Shown here one piece after another: positions 1 through 7,744 of a stretch of DNA of 64,000 nt. The translations under genes and the position numbers were made by a program. The notes under the pieces are model-generated. The model saw nothing but the letters and a program-made list of their open reading frames with translations. It was not told where the DNA came from and did no database searches. The DNA comes from Bacillota bacterium (GTDB taxonomy: Bacteria; Bacillota; Clostridia; Lachnospirales; Lachnospiraceae), in the NCBI GenBank assembly GCA_023439125.1, contig JAEXOU010000005.1:620001-684000 (forward strand). The letters run 5' to 3'. The number at the start of each line of letters is the position of its first letter. Positions within the stretch are counted from its first letter, which is position 1.

Positions 1-531
1 TTCTTTGTCAGTGCGGTTGTTATCGGAATTGTATATCGATTCAAAGAAAGTGAAATAGTACATCATTTTGTCGATGGTGCTGCTGATATGGTCGGTGTTG
101 CCTTAATTATCGGTATTTCTCGAGGAATCACTATTATTATGAACAATGGCCTCATTACTGGCACAATCCTCTATTGGGGCGAACGTGCCTTAACTGGTGT
201 CGGATCGATTGCATTTATAGCATTTACGTACATTTTATATATTCCATTATCTTTTCTAATTCCGTCAACTACTGGACTAGCAACACTTACAACTCCAATC
301 ATGGCACCGCTAGCTGATTTTTCTGGTGTCAGTCGCGAACTCGTCGTTACCGCATATCAATCTGCCTCTGGTGTACTAAATCTTTTTACTCCAACTAGTG
401 CTGTAGTTATGGGTGCTTTGGCGATTGGACGTATATCTTTTGACCGATATATAAAATTCGTATGGAAGCTTGCCCTGCTAATTTTCCTAGCAACCTTTGC
501 ATTACTAGTACTAGGTGTAATCATATCATAA
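1..531 (+). CDS. YfcC-family membrane carrier, C-terminal part
   Basis: Only the last 176 residues are in the window; the reading frame is open from base 1, so the gene begins upstream. The visible part is strongly hydrophobic, with four to five membrane segments, an Asn-Asn-Gly motif (NNGLITGTIL) and a Ser/Thr/Pro-rich stretch (LIPSTTGLATLTTP) followed by SASGVLNLFTPTSAVVMGAL. These are hallmarks of the YfcC/C4-dicarboxylate anaerobic carrier family of secondary transporters, several of which handle basic amino acids or peptides. The substrate cannot be read from this fragment. The gene converges on the desulfoferrodoxin gene, with a shared hairpin terminator between them. Family call is firm; substrate unknown. 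Confidence 0.8.
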   Translation, partial: FFVSAVVIGIVYRFKESEIVHHFVDGAADMVGVALIIGISRGITIIMNNGLITGTILYWGERALTGVGSIAFIAFTYILYIPLSFLIPSTTGLATLTTPIMAPLADFSGVSRELVVTAYQSASGVLNLFTPTSAVVMGALAIGRISFDRYIKFVWKLALLIFLATFALLVLGVIIS

Positions 532-596
532 TATGAAGAAAATCATCTGATCTAGGATCCTATCTTCTAAAAAGTATTTTACTTTTTAAGAGTTAT

Positions 597-690
597 TTCG
601 ACATCTTCATATTGCGCTTTGTGTGCATCATATTCCTTTTGGACGTTTTTTTATTTCACAGGGAAGTTCAAAGAACTTTCCTGTAAAATA
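597..690. repeat. Interspersed repeat, copy A (terminator remnant plus palindrome)
   Basis: This stretch matches, in reverse orientation, bases 59347-59445: both contain the words CGACATCTTC, GTGTGCATCATA, CCTTTTGGACG, a T7 tract and then a palindrome. The palindrome here is 653-689, arms around GGGAAGTTC-AAA-GAACTTTCC. In this copy the left arm of the GCGTCC/GGACGC hairpin has been lost, so it looks like a decayed version of the 59 kb copy. Confidence 0.75.
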
Positions 691-693
691 AAA

Positions 694-722
694 AAGGAAT
701 TAGTCAGAATGACTAATTCCTT
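694..722. terminator. Bidirectional terminator, YfcC gene / dfx
   Basis: A perfect 13-bp stem (694-706 with 710-722) with a 3-base loop, an A-run on the left and TTTCT on the right. It lies between two converging genes and can end transcription from both. Confidence 0.85.
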
Positions 723-777
723 TCTACCGTATGTAAATGAGTCCACTACAAGAATTTACCTCATTTATAACATAAAT

Positions 778-1152
778 TTATGCTTTCCAAAGACTGTGAA
801 GATTACAGTATGCATAAACTGCCTCTACTTCATCTCCTTCACACATTGAAAAGCAAACCTTAGGTTCCTGTCCTGGTGCTAAGGCCTTTCTTTGGTTTCC
901 ATATTTTGTCTGAATAGATACCCATTCAATATAGTGTTCCGGCGTCATTGGATGTTCGACAGCACCAATTTTTACATAAACCTCATTACCTTTTACCTCG
1001 TAAACTGGAACATGCTTTTCTAACGATGCGTCTGTTGTACCAGGAATAATCTCCTTCATCACTTCCCCACAGCATTCGATTGGTATTCCGCTTTCTTTCA
1101 CCATCGCTATGATATTACCGCAATGCTCACAAATTAAAAACTTTTGCTCCAT
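778..1152 (-). CDS. dfx: Desulfoferrodoxin (superoxide reductase)
   Basis: Reduces superoxide to hydrogen peroxide in the cytoplasm of anaerobes. At 124 residues it has the usual two-domain length. The N-terminal desulforedoxin-type iron centre is complete: Cys8, Cys11, Cys27 and Cys28 (C-x2-C-x15-CC). The C-terminal centre II ligands are also visible: His47 (EKHVP), His67 and His73 (EHPMTPEH), and Cys116 with His119 (CNLH). Lys46, next to His47, is the conserved active-site lysine. The start is supported by an AGGAGG site about seven bases upstream. It is monocistronic, with a promoter at 1261-1289 and a leader of about 100 nt containing a small hairpin (1179-1198). Confidence 0.96.
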   Translation of the reverse strand: MEQKFLICEHCGNIIAMVKESGIPIECCGEVMKEIIPGTTDASLEKHVPVYEVKGNEVYVKIGAVEHPMTPEHYIEWVSIQTKYGNQRKALAPGQEPKVCFSMCEGDEVEAVYAYCNLHSLWKA

Positions 1153-1260
1153 AATAGCCTCCTTGCATATTTATTCTCAGGTTGAATAACAACCCTGCTT
1201 TCTTCGACCATCTTTTTCACTCAAGATTAATATAGTTTTTATGATCTTCAATATTTCATT

Positions 1261-1289
1261 ATTATACCATATCAACCAGATTTAGTAAA
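1261..1289 (-). promoter_or_regulatory. Promoter of dfx
   Basis: On the minus strand TTTACT (1289-1284), 17 bases, then a perfect TATAAT (1266-1261). The start point would be near 1254, about 100 nt before the dfx start codon. Confidence 0.7.
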
Positions 1290-1356
1290 CATTTTAGACT
1301 CATCTTATTATATTCAAATTCAGTCTTTTGAATGTCTCGTATATCCTCAACCTTAA

Positions 1357-1788
1357 CTAGTCAACGGAAAATCCAACTGCTTTTAACCCATTGTAGTATC
1401 TTCCACTTTGAGCAGTAAACTTTAGAACACAATAATTAGGATCCTTGACACCTTTTGTGTATACTTTAATATCTTCTTTTTGCCATATCATTTCTTTTGT
1501 ATCTTGATCTTTTAGAACCTGCATTGTCCCTACTAACATAACTGCTTCATACTGAAATAAACCCTTATGATAAAAGTATAAACTCGCATTTGGATTTTTT
1601 TTGTATTGCTTTACTCTTAATGACTCTGTACTCGTAATAAAGTAAAAATCTACGATGCCATTTCTTTTTCTAGGTTTCATCATCGCTTTCATATTTGGAA
1701 AACCATTCTCATCAATTGAGCATATAAAACTAATCTTTTGTTTTGAAATAAAATTTTCTACTTTATTTATATCTAGCATATACGACAT
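1357..1788 (-). CDS. Pyridoxamine 5'-phosphate oxidase-fold protein
   Basis: A 143-residue protein with the split-barrel flavin-binding pattern of the PPOX-like / general stress protein 26 family: an early IDENGFPNMKAM strand pair, a central FYFITSTES segment followed by a basic VKQYKKNPNASLYF stretch, and a conserved C-terminal GRYYNGLKAVGF. Such proteins bind FMN, F420 or heme, and the substrate cannot be predicted. There is a second in-frame ATG three codons in (1779) with better spacing to the AGAAGG site, so the true start may be MLDINKVE. It has its own promoter at 1821-1849. Confidence 0.85.
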   Translation of the reverse strand: MSYMLDINKVENFISKQKISFICSIDENGFPNMKAMMKPRKRNGIVDFYFITSTESLRVKQYKKNPNASLYFYHKGLFQYEAVMLVGTMQVLKDQDTKEMIWQKEDIKVYTKGVKDPNYCVLKFTAQSGRYYNGLKAVGFSVD

Positions 1789-1820
1789 ACCTTCTTTCTC
1801 AGCACTTAAATATCACCTAG

Positions 1821-1849
1821 ATTATAGCGAAAAGCTCAAAAAATTACAA
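1821..1849 (-). promoter_or_regulatory. Promoter of the PPOX-fold gene
   Basis: TTGTAA (1849-1844), 17 bases, TATAAT (1826-1821) on the minus strand, about 35 bases before the gene start. Confidence 0.7.
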
Positions 1850-1877
1850 TATTAAAAGTAAATCAGCATTTATTTGT

Positions 1878-2105
1878 CTAATCCACTGAGAACTTTTCAT
1901 CCTTAACATATTCCAATATGTCACCTGGCTGACAATCTAAGGTTTCACAAATAGCCTCTAACGTAGAAAATCGTATTGCACTAATCTTACCAGTTTTAAT
2001 CTTCGATAGATTGACATTAGAAACTCCAACTTTTTCAGATAACTCATTTAATGACATCTTACGATCAGCCATAACTCGATCTAATCTTAGGATAATTTTT
2101 CCCAT
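1878..2105 (-). CDS. Small Cro/CI-type HTH regulator
   Basis: A 75-residue protein that is almost entirely one helix-turn-helix domain: MSLNELSEKVGVSNVNLSKI is the HTH core, followed by RFSTLEAICETLDCQPGDILEY, the usual C-terminal part of YozG-like regulators. It starts after a strong AGGAGG site. It begins eight bases after the stop of the membrane gene upstream, so the two form an operon. HTH plus DUF2975 pairs are common in Firmicutes; the membrane partner may modulate the regulator, but that is inference. Confidence 0.93.
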   Translation of the reverse strand: MGKIILRLDRVMADRKMSLNELSEKVGVSNVNLSKIKTGKISAIRFSTLEAICETLDCQPGDILEYVKDEKFSVD

Positions 2106-2113
2106 TCTTCCTC

Positions 2114-2656
2114 CTATAATGTCTCATCCGATTCACTTTGTAACAGGCATCCATACTCAAAAATATATGAGATACACCAAAGAATTCCGGCTGCTACAAT
2201 GCCAGTAAAATCGAAGGAATATTGTAAATCAGTCATTGTATTTCCTGTATCCACATTTACCATAACCATTACAAAAAAATAAATTGCAATTTTACGAATC
2301 GTTTTCACATGCTTCATCTCAAATGGACTTCCGTTCATGTTAATCTCTTGAAATAATCTTCGTGCCAATTTTAACAATAAAATCATTAAAATTGTTCGTA
2401 CAATCATTACAACTAGGATTGTTATTAATTCCTCTTTATTCACATTCGCTAATAGATCACTGCTTAATGGGCTTCGTACAATAACATGATCATTGATAAC
2501 AAGCAAATCCAAATTACCATTAATTAATACCCAAACAAAACCAGCGATCAAAAGACCTAAGCCAACAAAGCTAACAATTTCAATCACTTTAATTAATACA
2601 CATAATACCTTACTTGTTTTTTGAATTCTTTCCTTGATTCCTTTTTGGGATTCCAT
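2114..2656 (-). CDS. DUF2975 membrane protein
   Basis: A 180-residue integral membrane protein with four predicted segments (about residues 23-47, 78-100, 125-143 and 150-170) and an amphipathic stretch RRLFQEINMNGSPFEMKHVKTIR between the second and third that is typical of DUF2975. The function of the family is unknown. It is cotranscribed with the downstream HTH gene. The start follows an AAGGAG site. Directly upstream, 2680-2698 carries an AT-only inverted repeat (TATATTACGAATATA) that could be an operator for the HTH partner. Confidence 0.88.
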   Translation of the reverse strand: MESQKGIKERIQKTSKVLCVLIKVIEIVSFVGLGLLIAGFVWVLINGNLDLLVINDHVIVRSPLSSDLLANVNKEELITILVVMIVRTILMILLLKLARRLFQEINMNGSPFEMKHVKTIRKIAIYFFVMVMVNVDTGNTMTDLQYSFDFTGIVAAGILWCISYIFEYGCLLQSESDETL

Positions 2657-2861
2657 ATCGATTACTCCTTTATGTATGTTTTATATTACGAATATAATAT
2701 ATTTTTTTATCTCTGTCAATATATATTTAATGTTTATCGATAAATATTTTATATAAATTGATATTGCTTATTCTTTCAAAAGTAATTAAGCCTATAATGG
2801 AGCCTCAAAAAATACCTGCATTTATAATCAGCAGGTAATATTATGCGTTAAGAGAATAGTT

Positions 2862-2900
2862 ATCAATTTTATTGATTCATAGAAACAAACATGATATTAT
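2862..2900 (+). promoter_or_regulatory. Promoter with overlapping palindrome, DUF2809 gene
   Basis: TTGATT (2872-2877), 17 bases, TATTAT (2895-2900), giving a start near 2907. The -35 box is covered by a perfect palindrome ATCAAT-TTT-ATTGAT (2862-2876), a candidate operator. A 7-bp hairpin (TACCTGC/GCAGGTA) lies further upstream around 2813-2837. Confidence 0.6.
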
Positions 2901-2933
2901 GCAATTACCGTAACATGAATGGAGGGATTCTTT

Positions 2934-3317
2934 ATGAAGCAAAGGTTTCCATATATTTTGTTAACTTTTCTATTACTTTCAATCGAAGTAATCATCGCGC
3001 TATATGTTCATGATGATTTTATTCGACCTTATATCGGAGATATTTTAGTAGTTATCTTACTCTACATGTTGATTCGAATCTGTTTTCCAAAAGGAATTCG
3101 ATTATTACCACTATATATATTCTTATTTTCTATACTCACAGAATGGTTACAATATATTCAGGTTGTAAAGCTACTCGGATTATCCGACGTTTCTTTTTTT
3201 AGAGTACTGATTGGAAGTACATTTGATTGGAAAGATATTATCTGCTATGGAATTGGGTGTTTCTTCTGTTTTATCATTCCACTTACATATCATCGAATAC
3301 ATAAGAATGAGGCCTAG
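2934..3317 (+). CDS. DUF2809 membrane protein
   Basis: A 127-residue integral membrane protein with four segments. The pattern RPYIGDILVVILLYML, then YIFLFSILTEWLQYIQ, then a Gly-Ser-Thr-Phe-Asp-Trp-Lys-Asp motif (GSTFDWKDIICYGIG) is diagnostic of DUF2809 (VanZ-like small membrane proteins). Function unknown. I chose the ATG at 2934 because a GGAGGG site lies seven bases before it; an ATG five codons earlier has no such site. The stop codon lies inside a 43-bp repeat that recurs at 7652. Confidence 0.85.
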   Translation: MKQRFPYILLTFLLLSIEVIIALYVHDDFIRPYIGDILVVILLYMLIRICFPKGIRLLPLYIFLFSILTEWLQYIQVVKLLGLSDVSFFRVLIGSTFDWKDIICYGIGCFFCFIIPLTYHRIHKNEA

Positions 3318-3347
3318 CATTAATTACTTCATGCGATGGCCTCAATG
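3305..3347 (+). repeat. 43-bp hairpin repeat, copy 1
   Basis: Identical to 7652-7694 except for one base. It forms a stem GAGGCC...GGCCTC (3309-3314 with 3338-3343) extended by GCAT/ATGC around the loop TAATTACTTC. It overlaps the last codons and stop of the DUF2809 gene. It may act as a terminator for converging genes, but there is no clear T-tract. Confidence 0.85.
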
Positions 3348-3408
3348 CCCCAAAACTATATAATTATGTTATAAATTATATCTCTTTTATTACGATTTTA
3401 ATTAATTG

Positions 3409-5895
3409 CTACTCATATTTCATACTTTCCATAATACTGATTTTTCTATTGCTTTTTAACGGAAGAAATGATATTGCCAACATTGCAATAAGTCCGGTAA
3501 TGCTTAAAACTGCAATGGACGTATAAGCCGGCTGCACAGTTACACTCCCCCACATAACACTAACAACTTTCGGTATGGTAGTCATCATGAATGAAGCAGC
3601 TAGTAGCCCTGCTAAGCTTCCTAATAATCCGATGGTTACTGCTTCTGTCAATAGCATTTTACTAATTCCCTTATTCCCCATGCCAATACAATGATACAAG
3701 GCAAGACTTCGCTTCCTTTCCAAAAAACCTGATATAATATTATTGAGCATTCCAAGCATTCCGATGCCTACAGCAAAGTATGTATAGATACTGATGGCCT
3801 TAAATATCGAGTCCACCTTATCAGCATTAGCATTTTCCAATTCCTGTTTCGTATTAATCGTAAGAATATCCTTTGAAAATTTACGCTTTAGATTAAGTTT
3901 AAGCAAATTCGGATTCACATCTCCTCTTACATTAAAGCAATCATAGTATGTAGTACCGACAAAGTTTTTATAATTAGCCCCTGAGATATATGCCACATGA
4001 CCAATCCCTAAGTTCGTATCTACAAATCCAGTTATGGTAAATTCATCTTCCTTATCCTGGTACCGAATCTTCAAGATATCTCCAAGCTTTAAGCCTAATT
4101 TATTCTTTAAAATATTAGTTGTAATTATATTTTTTTCTTGATTTAAGCTATCCACAGCAGTTCTAACCTCATCTAGCCCACCTACCACATTCATGTTAAA
4201 GAAGTCAGAGTCTTCAATCCCATAGAATAAATTTATGAACAGCCCGTCCTCTCCCAGTGTACAATCGTAGCTTTTATAATAACCTATTGCTTTTGTAACT
4301 CCATCGACTTCTTTTACCCTTCTTAAGCTGTCTTCATCCGATATTCTAAGGTTAAAACTAATATCATAATCATTATAATGATCCCAAGAATAATGAAGAT
4401 CATAAGACATTGTATGAAAAATGGTTACCATGTAGGCAACAATTGCTATCATCGCTGAGTACAGTTTTAAATTACCTGCTAAAGCTTTGTCTTCAGAGAC
4501 ATTACGGATACCAAGATAATACTCATGAGCGAACCCCAACTTACCAGCGACTTCTGCCAGTAGCCGGATTAAGCCTGGTAGGATTAACACCAGACCAATC
4601 AAAACACCGATTGCTAACATACACCCTACCACCATACCGATGATTGAGTTTGGAAGGCGAGGTGTAAGTATGATACAGGCTAGTATCAATACGGTTCCGA
4701 CTATCCAAACCTTCGATTTTTTTGTAAGTCTTTGCTCCCTTTTATACAGTATAATATCCTTTATCTGCAACTTGGTAGTCTTACGAATTATGCAAATCGC
4801 ACTGATGCAGGTAATAATTACTGACGAAACAATAGTGATTGTAATTTCCTCTATTCCAAATAACAAAGGGACACTATTGGTAAAGGTTCCATTATCCCGA
4901 AAATAAATATTCTTAGCAAATGCAAGCACACAGATACCGAAAAAGCAACCAAATACTCCACCGATTACTCCGATTCCTGCACTTTCCAATAGAAGAAGTC
5001 GGCTTAGTTTTTTCTTTGTAACACCAAGGCTTCTAAGAGTCCCCAGTGAGGATATCCGTTCTGTAGTAATCAGTCCATACCCAGAAAAAATAATGAACAT
5101 AGTCATTAAAATAACAACCAGGGTGGATATTCGAAATGGCAGAACATAATTCGTGATTTCTGCATTCACTAATTTTGTATCAAGGGTATATTGAACCTGG
5201 TAATCAGAAAAAATTATAGCTAATCGCCCATAGAGATTCTCCAGCTTCGTGGGATCTTTTATCTTCAGGTATACCTGATTTGACTGACCACCATATATTG
5301 CTTCTAGAGTCTTTATCGGTACAAAAATTTTACCTCCATCCGCCAACTCTCTAGAGTATATACCCTCTTGCTTTGCTATAGCTGCTACAGTAAAATCATG
5401 TTCTACTCCATTCATCTCCAGTGTTATTGTATCATTTATTGAGAAGCCATATCGAGTGGCATATACATCCCCGACGATTATCCGATTATTGCTCCAATCC
5501 TTAAAGTCACCTTCCTTTATTCCAAATGGGTTATGCTTCTGAAATTCCTCTATATTAACTCCGTAGACTTGGAAATAGTACATATCTTCAGTGTTCGGGG
5601 CATATAAGGCATACTGGTTCTGAATGGCGCAGATATATTCTAGTTCCTCACTAAATTCCTTAAGCAACTCCGTATTAATCCACTCCTTCGCACCAACATC
5701 TTGTTTAACTCCGATAAATAAATCTGAGTTCCCTGCATATCTGGAATCCGCTTCATAAATCATAAATTCTATTGTTCTTTTAAATCCTTCATTTGCAAAG
5801 ATCAAAGCAGATGAGGCAGCAATCGAAAAAAACACCAGAAGGATTCTCACCTTCTTTTCCAGCAGGCTCTTTAACATAAACTTAAATAATATCAT
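3409..5895 (-). CDS. FtsX-like ABC transporter permease
   Basis: An 828-residue membrane protein of the MacB/FtsX permease type. There is one N-terminal membrane segment (about residues 14-32), a large extracellular domain to about 250, three segments to about 385 around GLITTERISSLGTLRSLGVTKK, a pair of segments near 400-450, a second extracellular domain, and three final segments around ERKRSLALYHCIGMGNKGISKMLL. The two cytoplasmic loops quoted are the coupling loops of duplicated FtsX domains. Such permeases export lipopeptides or peptides or give resistance to them. I start at the second ATG, preceded by GGAG; the ATPase gene ends 16 bases upstream, so both are translated from one mRNA. 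Confidence 0.9.
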   Translation of the reverse strand: MILFKFMLKSLLEKKVRILLVFFSIAASSALIFANEGFKRTIEFMIYEADSRYAGNSDLFIGVKQDVGAKEWINTELLKEFSEELEYICAIQNQYALYAPNTEDMYYFQVYGVNIEEFQKHNPFGIKEGDFKDWSNNRIIVGDVYATRYGFSINDTITLEMNGVEHDFTVAAIAKQEGIYSRELADGGKIFVPIKTLEAIYGGQSNQVYLKIKDPTKLENLYGRLAIIFSDYQVQYTLDTKLVNAEITNYVLPFRISTLVVILMTMFIIFSGYGLITTERISSLGTLRSLGVTKKKLSRLLLLESAGIGVIGGVFGCFFGICVLAFAKNIYFRDNGTFTNSVPLLFGIEEITITIVSSVIITCISAICIIRKTTKLQIKDIILYKREQRLTKKSKVWIVGTVLILACIILTPRLPNSIIGMVVGCMLAIGVLIGLVLILPGLIRLLAEVAGKLGFAHEYYLGIRNVSEDKALAGNLKLYSAMIAIVAYMVTIFHTMSYDLHYSWDHYNDYDISFNLRISDEDSLRRVKEVDGVTKAIGYYKSYDCTLGEDGLFINLFYGIEDSDFFNMNVVGGLDEVRTAVDSLNQEKNIITTNILKNKLGLKLGDILKIRYQDKEDEFTITGFVDTNLGIGHVAYISGANYKNFVGTTYYDCFNVRGDVNPNLLKLNLKRKFSKDILTINTKQELENANADKVDSIFKAISIYTYFAVGIGMLGMLNNIISGFLERKRSLALYHCIGMGNKGISKMLLTEAVTIGLLGSLAGLLAASFMMTTIPKVVSVMWGSVTVQPAYTSIAVLSITGLIAMLAISFLPLKSNRKISIMESMKYE

Positions 5896-5911
5896 GTCCT
5901 TCTCCATTCAT

Positions 5912-6586
5912 TCAAACTATCCTTCCATCCTTTAAGCGGATGACTTTTGTTCCATACCTGGTGGATTCCTCCGAATGAGTTACCATTATGATCGTAGTTC
6001 CCTTTTCCTTATTTAATCGCCTGAGTAACTCCAAGATTCCAGTACCGGTAATACTGTCAAGGTTTCCGATCGGCTCATCTGCAAATATAATATCTGGATT
6101 AGTAATGACTGCTCTGGCAATTGCTACTCTCTGCTGCTGACCTCCGGATAATTCCTTAGGGGTATGATTTCTATGACTGGTTAAGTTCACAATTTCCAAT
6201 ATACTCTCTAACTTTTCCTTTACTTCTGTCCTTTTCTTACCCTCTAGAAGGAGCGGTATCAGTATATTTTCCTCAACTGTTAAATTCGGAATAAGATTAT
6301 ACGCTTGAAATACAAATCCGATTTCATTTCTTCTCATTTTGCTTTGCTGATTGTCATTCAAGCCTATGAGGTTCTTAGAATTAATCTCAATGTCTCCCTC
6401 GGTTGCGGATTCCAATCCTCCCAGCAAGTATAGTAAGGTACTTTTACCGGAACCTGACGGACCCATAATTGATACAAATTCACCTTTTTCTATAGACAGA
6501 TTTATCTTTCGTAATGCCGTTACCTCCTGATTTCCTAAATAAAAGGTTTTACTTACATTCCTTGCTGATATTAATACTCGACTCAT
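5912..6586 (-). CDS. ABC transporter ATPase (MacB/LolD type)
   Basis: A 224-residue ATPase with all motifs: Walker A GPSGSGKS (residues 42-49), Q-loop at FVFQAYNLIP, signature LSGGQQQR (146-153), Walker B IIFADEP (166-172) and switch His in MVTHSEE. It powers the permease encoded directly downstream. Its start overlaps the end of the DUF3021 gene by 38 bases, which suggests translational coupling. Close relatives act in antimicrobial-peptide resistance and lipoprotein or peptide export; the substrate here is unknown. Confidence 0.95.
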   Translation of the reverse strand: MSRVLISARNVSKTFYLGNQEVTALRKINLSIEKGEFVSIMGPSGSGKSTLLYLLGGLESATEGDIEINSKNLIGLNDNQQSKMRRNEIGFVFQAYNLIPNLTVEENILIPLLLEGKKRTEVKEKLESILEIVNLTSHRNHTPKELSGGQQQRVAIARAVITNPDIIFADEPIGNLDSITGTGILELLRRLNKEKGTTIIMVTHSEESTRYGTKVIRLKDGRIV

Positions 6587-6989
6587 TTTTCATCTCTCTT
6601 TCAGCTCTCTGTTTTATTTTTTCATTGATATAATCTACATCTCGCTTCGTTCTGCTCAAATCTAGGAAGTACCCAATTACATAAACCGGTGTAACATATA
6701 ATAATATCTGCCATAAGTTGTAAAACTGAAACCAACCGAAGGTCAAGCCCTCAAGGCCTACGATGATGCAAACCATCAGATATTCTACAAAAACCTCAAC
6801 AAGATAATAATTACTTTTGAATTGAATTGTCAAAAGCTGTGCAAGGCAAATTAGTCCTGCTAAGATTACCAGTTGCCATGCAAAAATCGTATTAGTCCAT
6901 AAACCCTGTATTAAGGACTGTACGGTATATATAGCAAGAAGCATCAATGAAAAAAGGAGCAGTATCTTTTTTATAAAGTTCTTTATCAT
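6549..6989 (-). CDS. DUF3021 membrane protein
   Basis: A 146-residue protein with four membrane segments (about residues 7-27, 34-52, 67-88 and 98-115) and a highly charged C-terminal tail. DUF3021 genes almost always sit next to a LytTR-domain regulator, as here, where the regulator gene ends three bases upstream. Regulator plus membrane-protein pairs of this kind are thought to work as autoregulated LytTR systems in which the membrane protein restrains the regulator; that role is inferred from the pairing, not visible in the sequence. Confidence 0.85.
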   Translation of the reverse strand: MIKNFIKKILLLFSLMLLAIYTVQSLIQGLWTNTIFAWQLVILAGLICLAQLLTIQFKSNYYLVEVFVEYLMVCIIVGLEGLTFGWFQFYNLWQILLYVTPVYVIGYFLDLSRTKRDVDYINEKIKQRAEREMKNESSINISKECK

Positions 6990-6992
6990 ACC

Positions 6993-7436
6993 TTATCTCC
7001 CCCCTTTACTTAAAGCTTCCTTGATAACCGGAAGATAGGTTCTAGATATTGTAATCTTTTCCTCATTAAATAGTGTAGCTTCCATCTTGCTGTTATACAG
7101 TCTTTTTATATTTTTTAACACATCCAGGTTCAATATACAGGCCTTGCTCACTTGGACAAAATCATATGTTTTCAAGTCTTCAACAAAATGATAAAGCTTT
7201 TTCTCTGAGCGAAAGACTTGATTCTTGGTATATATGAAGGTCTTCTTATCCACGCTCTCAATATAATATATATCATATATATTTATCTTATATTGCCTTC
7301 CATTATCAGCTCCTATAACTGTATGGCTACAGCTTTCCACTTTTTGTACTAGTCTCTTCACATCAGAATTCATCTCTGGATACTGAATAATCACCTGAAT
7401 TTCTTTTTCATCTCTCTGCTCTAGTAATAGCTTCAT
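6993..7436 (-). CDS. LytTR-domain transcription regulator
   Basis: A 147-residue DNA-binding protein without a receiver domain. Residues from about 45 to the end form a LytTR domain: DIYYIESVDKKTFIYTKN, LYHFVEDLKTYDFVQVSKACILNL and the terminal KITISRTYLPVIKEAL. I chose the ATG at 7436 because GGGGG lies eight bases before it; an earlier in-frame start has no ribosome site. It heads the operon with DUF3021 and the ABC exporter. Two 13-bp direct repeats spaced exactly 21 bp lie just upstream of its promoter, so it probably controls its own operon. Confidence 0.92.
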   Translation of the reverse strand: MKLLLEQRDEKEIQVIIQYPEMNSDVKRLVQKVESCSHTVIGADNGRQYKINIYDIYYIESVDKKTFIYTKNQVFRSEKKLYHFVEDLKTYDFVQVSKACILNLDVLKNIKRLYNSKMEATLFNEEKITISRTYLPVIKEALSKGGR

Positions 7437-7459
7437 CTCCGGTTCCCCCTTACGAATTA

Positions 7460-7488
7460 AAAATATCACCTCTGTATCAATATATCAA
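7460..7488 (-). promoter_or_regulatory. Promoter of the LytTR-ABC operon
   Basis: TTGATA (7488-7483), 17 bases, TATTTT (7465-7460). The leader would be only about 17 nt, just enough for the ribosome site. Confidence 0.6.
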
Positions 7489-7497
7489 CAGGTCCAC

Positions 7498-7531
7498 TAC
7501 CAATCTACAAATGGTACTTACCAACTTACAA
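7498..7531 (-). promoter_or_regulatory. LytTR-type direct-repeat operator
   Basis: On the minus strand the words TTGTAAGTTGGTA (7531-7519) and TTGTAGATTGGTA (7510-7498) differ at two positions and start 21 bp apart, two helical turns. Imperfect direct repeats with 21-22 bp periodicity are the known binding mode of LytTR dimers such as AgrA and ComE. The site ends 10 bp before the -35 box. Confidence 0.65.
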
Positions 7532-7651
7532 TTGATTATGTAAATTTTACCATTATATTACTATTTGAGGCAATAGCTTAGTAATCACTTTACCTTTCTG
7601 CACCGGAAGAAACACGCAATATATTCATATTGTCTATACTCATAGAAAGTA

Positions 7652-7694
7652 GAATGAGGCCTCGCATTAATTACTTCATGCGATGGCCTCAATG
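7652..7694 (+). repeat. 43-bp hairpin repeat, copy 2
   Basis: Same orientation as 3305-3347 and 42 of 43 bases identical, with an improved stem (GAGGCC-T-CGCAT pairing with ATGCG-AT-GGCCTC). The two copies bracket the LytTR-DUF3021-ABC cassette. It lies 50 bases beyond the stop of the peptidase gene and may also serve as its terminator. Confidence 0.85.
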
Positions 7695-7744
7695 ATCAAA
7701 ATCTTTAAAAATGTGTTGTATTTATAAATCTTAACTCTTTTGTA

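Noticed and set aside
4410..4906. Two plus-strand frames inside the FtsX-like permease gene.
   Set aside because: They are antisense to conserved permease sequence and have no ribosome sites.
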